In this document: one piece after another, positions 53,366 to 64,000 of the stretch
Position numbering within the stretch: position 1 is the stretch's first letter
Layout: the number at the start of each line of letters is the position of its first letter
DNA from: Doris montereyensis
Taxonomy: Eukaryota; Mollusca; Gastropoda; Nudibranchia; Dorididae
Assembly (NCBI GenBank): GCA_037039925.1
Contig: JAXRKP010001697.1
Coordinates: 1-64,000, forward strand
Reading direction: 5' to 3'
DNA: 64,000 nt
The notes under the pieces: model-generated
Told to the model about the DNA's origin: nothing
The model's database searches: none
What the model saw: only the letters and a program-made list of their open reading frames with translations
Program-made: the position numbers and the translations under genes

Positions 53366-53779
53366 TTGCGCTTGCTGATGGGCGGATGTTTTATGAACAA
53401 GGAAATATGCAATTTCGGTTTAAAGAATTTCTACTGTACTAGTAATAGTAATTTTTATTATTATTAGCAATTAGCATTCAATAGTGTCATCAATCCTATT
53501 CCTAGTTTATCCACCTGTGGCAGCAGCCATAACATTAACCAACACTAACTTAGTTAATATTTCTACTCAACAGAAAAAAACGTATCATTAGTGATGATGG
53601 CATTATTGGCATGCAGTTTACTTAATAAGTTAAAAGCTGTGAAGTGTTGTGATGAAAAAAGACGTTATTTAAGTTCAAAAGAAACTAAACCAACCAGAAA
53701 CAGACTTTAGACCAATTACAAACACGACAACAAAAATAGACAAAGAAAATGATTTGTTCAGGTTTAATCGGATTTTATC

Positions 53780-53905
53780 CTGTCCACCATGCAATGATCT
53801 CAGATAGAATTAAAAATTAAAAGAAAGCCACAAGATGAAAGCAAAAGAGTGAAACTGAAAGGAAGAAGAACTCACCACTCATGACTCAGCAGCCCCCGCC
53901 AACAA
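53780..53905 (-). repeat. Dispersed ~120-bp repeat family
   Basis: tgtccaccatgcaatgatct, agaaagccacaagatgaaag, gagtgaaactgaaaggaag, ending cagcagcccccgccaac. Confidence 0.65.
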
Positions 53906-54039
53906 AGAGAGATGGTATTTACCCTCAGACAAGATTAAAGTGAAGTGTTATATGAAGTCGTGTGTCAGTGTTGCTATTACATTTAAACCAACAAAGTTAA
54001 AATGTGGAACACCATCTTCTTACATTTATCAAGTAAAAA

Positions 54040-54325
54040 GTAAAGTAAAGCTGAAGCGTATCCCAGTTTATTAGCTTTAAGTGGAACCTGACAATAATCA
54101 GCTCCTGAAAGAATGCGATTATTACTAGTACTACTAGTAGTAATATACTAGTCTGTTGCAGGTGGTTTTTTCTCACTCTCCTCAGGCTGGTACTGGTACA
54201 CAGTCGTACCCGAGTCGAGTAGGGGATATGCGTGTTCAGTGACTTTCCCAAGGAACACAACATTGGACATAGCATTGCTAAACTAAAAGTCGAACTCAGG
54301 ACTTCATGTCTATTAAGTTTTACTA
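54040..54325 (-). mobile_element. SINE family A, minus-strand copy
   Basis: Diverged copy with tttaagtggaacctgaca, gtgactttcccaaggaacac and gaactcaggacttcatgtc, interrupted by a TACTAG-type repeat at about 54125. Confidence 0.65.
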
Positions 54326-54744
54326 TAATATTGTAAGGAGTAACGGTAGTTTTCATTCACTTAAATTTCCTCAGAATTATCTGAAGCGTAACATCATTGT
54401 CAACTTCTAATATTTCTGATTTAATGGCTTACAACCACTATTATTACTACTAACAATTGTCAAAGTAAATTTAACATTTACGGTCAACAATCAGAAAAAT
54501 ATTAATAGAAATACACCATAATACCATCTAGCTACATAAGTAGAGATCTTAGACACAGGCAACACTGGTCTACAGCCCTATTCTTTAAACTTCTACTACT
54601 ATTTCTATTCACTCTCAAATTTTAAAACCATAAGTAGCTAAAAAATGCCTATTGTTTGATCAATTTTCATCCATCAAGTCGCACAAAAGCAACAACCAGC
54701 CAGTTACCATTATCAATTTATAGATTTCCTGACACCCTTATTAT

Positions 54745-55393
54745 TTAACCCTTTGGTTGCTAGGCTATTTGTCCCTATTTACATCTCAAATGCTAAGGTT
54801 TTTTGAGAATTCCTATGGTGCTTTCAGAAGAAATAATCTAGCTCTCAAACGACACATCATAAGGTAATGAAATTTTCAGGCTAGTTAGGAATATGGACAA
54901 GCTAAATATTCAATTGATATATTGATCGTTTAGCTTCCTCCAAACCCACTCTTGGTCAGACCTCTCTTTTCACGCCCACTTCCCCCTCTGTGTCCTCTTC
55001 GTTACCACGATCCGTAGGCCTAGGATTAACATCACGATCGTCTAAATCTAATTCTGGCTTCAGAAACCGAACTAGAATCATCACTCCCGGACATAAACTC
55101 CCCACCAGAGTCAACACCATGTCTATATATGTATTAGCCTCATCATCAGATTCCATCGCTTATGTAAACAAACCGATATAACAAGAAAAATCGCAGTTAA
55201 CACCAAAAAAAAAATACCGTAGTCGAATATAGCGTCGTAAGCAAAGGTGAGCTACTCGAATTATAACAGGCACTGAAAATAAAAATTTGCCTTTTAAATG
55301 GTCCTTATTAAGAATTCGCCTTTTAGCAAACATCGCATTTGAAACCCATACCGGAAAGTCACCTTTCGGTGAATATAGCAACCAAAGGATTAA
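54745..55393. mobile_element. piggyBac-type short element with TTAA ends
   Basis: TTAACCCTTTGGTTGCTA at 54745 is matched, with one mismatch, by the reverse complement of the right end (TTAATCCTTTGGTTGCTA, ending 55393). Exact TTAA flanks. It is 649 bases long. The body has no transposase motif; an acidic minus-strand frame (M-E-S-D-D-E-A-N) may be a remnant of the acidic N-terminus. Confidence 0.78.
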
Positions 55394-55519
55394 TATAAAA
55401 GCTCACTCTAGATTTGCTGGACATAAATATTAAAATAATAGTAAAAGTGTCAACAATACAAATGTTAGAACAAAGTAAAAAGCAAACAATAGAGAAAGTC
55501 CCATACACAATTTTACATC

Positions 55520-55525
55520 TTTATT
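55520..55525 (-). terminator. Candidate poly(A) signal of the SUMO gene
   Basis: TTTATT on the plus strand is AATAAA on the minus strand, about 610 bases past the SUMO stop codon. The sequence between has no other feature and reads as 3' UTR. Confidence 0.4.
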
Positions 55526-56131
55526 AAGAACATTTAAAGTAAAAACGCACAACAATGATAAACCTGAAATGAACTGTCGATGATATATGAAAATGGGAAT
55601 TAAGCCGTACTAAAAGAATTCAAGTTAACTAGTGAAAACAATGGCACAGCTAATCTTTACCTTAAAATGCCAAACCATCCCAACCAAAAGAAAATACAAT
55701 CCATAGCCACGCCAGCTTTCGAGAAAATTTTCTTTGGTCATCAAGGGATTTTTATTCTTCTGCTGATAACTGACAAATGAATAAAGTCTTTGTTGATTTT
55801 ACAAAGAACTGGGACATGGAAACGGAATAATCAAATGTACAGCAGAACAATAGCACTGGATGAGTTTGATAACATTACACAGATGTAAGGAAATAATTTC
55901 ACTTTCTTTCGACATGGCCGTACAAAACTCAATGACATTTCAATTTACCCACCCCCTGATGAGAAATATTAAAGAGTGGGGCAGTAAAGCCCTCAAATGA
56001 ATACATAACATGGGAGTCATTCATGGAGTCATCTTTTTACATGTACAAAGTCAAGTTGTGGTCTGCTAGGTAAGCACAGTCCATGTCTATGTTGGCCCAC
56101 CCTTTTCCCATGACAAGATCAACATTCTTCT

Positions 56132-60605
<4,474 letters not shown>

Positions 60606-60890
60606 CTAAAGACATAAGAAGTTGTGACTCAATGAAAAGCATTGAAAATAAAGCAAAAATAGTAATGCGCTAAAATAATACAACTTATCCGGGCAAAACA
60701 CACACCGATTCAAGCATAATCATTATGTTTCTTTTTGGTTTTTGAGTTTGCCTCACTTACGTTTGGTTCTGCCTTTATTATGCATTTCCCTCTATGAAGT
60801 CGAAGTCAACATGAAGAATGCCAGAGGCTCACAATTTGCGAAGGATGAAAAAATATATTAATATATGTAAAAGATTATGCCATCTTGTGT
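60606..60890. other. Between the first readable SUMO exon and the piggyBac element
   Basis: No exon recognised. The 60698 repeat lies here. Confidence 0.5.
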
Positions 60891-63138
60891 TTAACCCAAT
60901 ACCACCCGATGCGCCTGCCAAATACATACTCCGAGCGTCCTGATGCGCCCGTATAGACCCGAGTGAACAGCATCATAGAGGAGCTCTTTTTACGATAGTA
61001 ATAACAAAATCTTTGTAGCTTCCGGTCTTCACCGGAAATATGTAGTTGTCAAAGTGAAAGTAACCGCTTGCAGAACTGCAATCGGTCTCATAGTATTCAA
61101 TCTAGGATTTTTTAAATCGGACACATTTTCACTTTCACAATCGCGCTTTCATTGTCAACATGGCGTTCCAATTTTTCATCGATAACCCCGCTTTTGGCGA
61201 CAGTAGCGACAAAAGCGACATTGAACAATCAATTTCAGATGAATCTGATATTGATGTCGATCCTCGTGAGTTGGAGTTGGATTCAGATGACGAAGAAAAT
61301 AGATCTACAACTACAACTGGTTCTACGATCTTGATTGACGATCAGGGGTGGAGTGAGGATCTTCGTGATGTTTTTGTCAACAATTTTGATGAAACTTCTG
61401 GTGTTTTAGTTGAGATAACTGTGAAACTCAACCAATTGACATTTTTGAGTTGATTTTTATGCCAAGTCTATGAACTTACAGCAACTGAAACTAACAGATA
61501 CGCAGAACAAGTTCAAAGAGAGAAGCACAAAGTTGACAAGGAGTGGAAACCAGTCACAGTTGTTGAAATTCAATGTTTCCTTTACATAAACATTATGTTT
61601 GAGATTCATCATCTTCCTGAACTCAGAATGTACTGGTCCTCAGACAAAATGTGTAGGGTGGATGCTGTCGCTGACGTGATGTCACTGAAACCGATTTATT
61701 AAAATAAATCAGTACCTTCACCTCAACAAGATGGCAAATCCAACATGGACTTCAAGGCTACGACCCTCTCTTCAAAGTCCGTCCCATACTAGACCTCATA
61801 CGTGACAGGAGCAAGCAACTCTACAAACCTTCTCATGAATTAAGCATCAACGAAGCCATGATTGCGTTCAACGCTAGACTGCACTTCAAGCAGTACATCC
61901 CAAGCAAACCTCATCCATATGGGATAAAAGTGTGGTGTGTGGCGGAGTCCATGACTGGCTATTTGCTGAACTTTTCTGTTTATTGTGGGAAGAATGACCA
62001 GGACATGTCTAATGGATAAGGACATCATGTGGTAGTCAATGTGGCAGCTGAATACCTCAACAGATGCCATGTGTTTTATTTTGACAAATTATTCACGTCG
62101 TTGAAATTGGCGGAGACCCTTCTTGAAAACAAGACCTACTGCTGCGGAACCGTCCGCAGGAATCGTCGAGGCTGGCCTCACAGTCACAGCAAACAAAAAA
62201 CTAAAAGAGGAACTGTTTGCATGAAGCAAAAAGGCAATTTAGTTGCAACAACATGGGTGGACAAAGAGAAGTAAACATATTGTCCATCAACAGCAATCCA
62301 ACCATGACAACAGTTTCTCTGAACGAAGGCTGGCATCTCAGATACGTCCATACCAACCCCTGTCGCTGACTACGACATCAACATGAGGGGTGTGGATCTC
62401 TCTGATCAATTACGTGCATCATACCAAGTTGGCAGGGAGAGCAAGAAATGGTGGCGCTATATGTTTTGGTTTCTTGTCCAGACGGCCATGATCAACTCAT
62501 TTTTATTGATGAAATCGGCAATGCCTAACGCAAAAAGAGGCACTCCTGCGTCCAAACACCTGGAGTTTCGTAAAAGTGTTCTGAAAAGCCTTCTCATGCG
62601 TACAGTGAACACTCATACCAGACAGCCACCTGAAACTCCATCAGTGGCAACAATCATAAATGTTAATAATGAAAACACGTCACACAAATAGTCGTCTTGA
62701 TAACAGAAAAAAACAATGCTTTCAGTGTTTAGCGGACGGGAAGAAAACCCCAAAAGGACGGACCCCAGAGACAGTATATGGTTGGCGTGTGTGTGCTGTA
62801 CATTTGTGCCAAGGACACTGCCATTCAAAATTCCACAAACTGTTGTGAACCATGGATTACTACCAGTAACTTAAATAAGAGATGATACAATTAAGATTTT
62901 TTTTGTTCAATTTCAATTTTTTCCCCTGTAATTCCTTTTTGTTTTTAATATAAAATAAATTGTATTAAAATCCAATAATTCCTCTTATGTTGTGAATTTT
63001 TTTTTCATTGATTTTTAAGCATTGGATAGTAGTGAAAATGATTTTTTAATATATGTGTGGTCCATTTTTGTGAGTTATGTCCCTTGCTTGGGATGTAAGG
63101 GGTAGAATTGGGCATGGCAGCCGGGTTGTATTGGTTAA
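60891..63138 (+). mobile_element. piggyBac-type transposon, near full length, inactive
   Basis: TTAA at 60891-60894 and at 63135-63138 flank inverted ends: CCCAATACCACCCGATGCGC at the left and, in reverse complement, CCAATACAACCCGGCTGCC at the right. Between them lies a damaged transposase at 61160-62848. About 2.25 kb is a normal piggyBac length. It lies upstream of the first readable SUMO exon, so it is in the first intron or the upstream region of that gene. Confidence 0.85.
61160..62848 (+). pseudogene. piggyBac transposase, frame-broken, first catalytic Asp replaced
   Basis: Begins M-A-F-Q-F-F-I-D-N-P with an acidic stretch (D-I-D-V-D-P-R-E-L-E-L-D-S-D-D-E-E), then E-T-N-R-Y-A-E-Q-V, E-W-K-P-V-T, M-Y-W-S-S-D. 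The catalytic region follows: L-S-I-N-E-A-M-I-A-F-N-A-R, F-K-Q-Y-I-P-S-K-P-H-P-Y-G-I-K-V-W, V-F-Y-F-D-K-L-F-T-S-L-K-L-A-E-T-L-L and M-R-G-V-D-L-S-D-Q-L. A Cys-rich end (Q-C-F-Q-C ... C-A-V-H-L-C) resembles the zinc-binding tail. The first catalytic Asp (family D-E-x-M/L) is Asn here; the second and third (F-D, G-V-D) are kept. Breaks occur near 61450, 61690, a stop at 62017 and a stop at 62272. Inactive as written. Confidence 0.9.
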
Positions 63139-63433
63139 CATCGCCGATACTAATTCCTCGAGCATTATTTAACAAGTCTAAAGAAGGAATTGGACTCGTT
63201 CAGATTCCAATATCACATAATCGCAAGACAAAAATGCATAGGCATGGCCATGGGTAAACAATACAATGTGTCTGGATCTAATCAAGACTCCTCAAATAAA
63301 ATGAGTAGGTTATTCCATTAGAAAGTTAGGGGTTTACAAGACAGGCGAATTTATCCACATGGCAGACCTACCTGAATCTATCCTCGTTAGTGTGGTTATA
63401 AATCACATCATCACATTCACAGCAGTGGCAAAG
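63139..63433. other. No feature recognised
   Basis: Short stretch between the piggyBac element and the tandem repeat. Confidence 0.5.
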
Positions 63434-64000
63434 TTAACCCAAGTAGAGTTCGCAGTGTTACCGGAAGTGACCTTACAGTGAGCGGTTGCCACAGCCATTT
63501 GCATAAAACAACGAGTGTGTGCAACAGGTGAAGCTTTTGAACAATGAGTTTACGTTTACAGATGATAAAATACCTATAAACATGCATTTTCTATAAGTTG
63601 AAAAAATAAACTTAAGCTTGCACGAAGTGTGTTGAATGGGAAAGCCTCACTTTTGACGAATGAGACCGAGGCTACCAGGAAAGCCATGGGCTTAACCCAA
63701 GTAGAGTTTGCGGTGTTACCAGAAGTGACCTTACAGTGAGGAGTTTCCAGAGCCATTTGCATAACAATATGAATGTGTACAACTGGCGAAGCTAGGATTT
63801 AGATTTAGTTTGAACAATGAGTTCATGTTTCCAGATGATAAAAGACCTATAAAACATGCATTTTCTATAAGTTGAAAAAATAAGGAATTCATATTGAGAT
63901 GTCATTGCATCAAGAAAAACTTAAACTAAGGACTAAACATTAGCAACGATAACCGTGTCAATTAAGACCTCTCACAAAGTGTGTTGAATGGGAAAGCGTC
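63434..64000. repeat. Tandem units of repeat family E, running off the right edge
   Basis: Unit 1 is 63434-63693 and unit 2 starts at 63694; each begins ttaacccaagtagagtt. Shared words include agtgttaccggaagtgacct (unit 2 accagaagtgacct), agccatttgcat and gcattttctataagttgaaa. A related single copy is at 13326. The unit is about 260 bases. Confidence 0.85.

Larger units (their letters stand above)
49430..53436 (+). mobile_element. pogo/Tigger-type element ends enclosing a P-type gene
   Basis: The left end CAGTAGAAATACTTTAAACC (followed by GAAA) at 49430-49453 matches the reverse complement of 53413-53436 (CAGTAGAAATTCTTTAAACC) with one mismatch in 24. TA lies immediately outside both ends (49428-49429, 53437-53438). 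CAGT ends, TA duplications and an internal CENP-B-like transposase start at 50248 fit the pogo/Tigger branch of Tc1/mariner. The catalytic part of that transposase is absent; the interior right half is a minus-strand P-type gene. Best explanation: a Tigger element invaded and partly replaced by a P-type element. Confidence 0.7.
53437..54744. other. No gene; repeat copies
   Basis: Contains a dispersed-repeat copy at 53780 and a SINE A copy at 54040. The minus-strand frame at 53997-54356 overlaps the SINE. Confidence 0.6.

Overview
The window is eukaryotic nuclear DNA from an animal: AT-rich, dense in repeats, with spliced genes whose short exons are bounded by GT/AG sites. A lophotrochozoan, perhaps a mollusc, is my guess from the gene architecture and repeat style. 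That is inference only. No species can be named from the sequence alone.

Three conserved genes can be read exon by exon. (1) A minus-strand WBP4/FBP21 gene (447-6921) runs off the left edge. It shows a U1C-type zinc finger, a helical linker, one WW domain split by an intron, and the conserved C-terminal segment. (2) A plus-strand chromatin gene (17633-33962) encodes an acidic N-terminus, an FCS zinc finger, four MBT repeats, a basic linker and a C-terminal SAM domain. By sequence it is closest to vertebrate MBTD1, but the SAM domain gives it the domain order of insect Sfmbt. (3) A minus-strand SUMO gene (56132-60605) ends in the QQQTGG processing site. Its first exon was not found.

The rest is mostly mobile DNA: two P-element/THAP9-type transposase genes on the minus strand (42602-45115 and 51435-53365); a pogo/Tigger-type element with 24-bp terminal repeats and TA duplications (49430-53436) that surrounds the second P-type gene; a piggyBac element with TTAA ends (60891-63138) beside the SUMO gene; three shorter piggyBac-like TTAA elements; LINE fragments; three tRNA-like SINE families; a roughly 120-bp repeat present about nine times; and long CT/GA, AT and CCCT tracts.

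Three results deserve most attention. First, two tiny perfect hairpins (22 and 39 bp) share the same 12 terminal bases, and each sits between exact 8-bp direct repeats. This is what P-type excision footprints would look like, and P-type transposase genes lie close by. Second, the FCS-4xMBT-SAM gene joins an MBTD1-like sequence to a SAM domain that vertebrate MBTD1 lacks. Third, all three conserved genes carry single-base slips inside otherwise well-conserved exons, and one MBT exon is followed by two scrambled echoes of itself. Both point to residual errors in the assembly rather than to dead genes. I see no CRISPR array, operon or bacterial feature, and no clear new multi-gene system.
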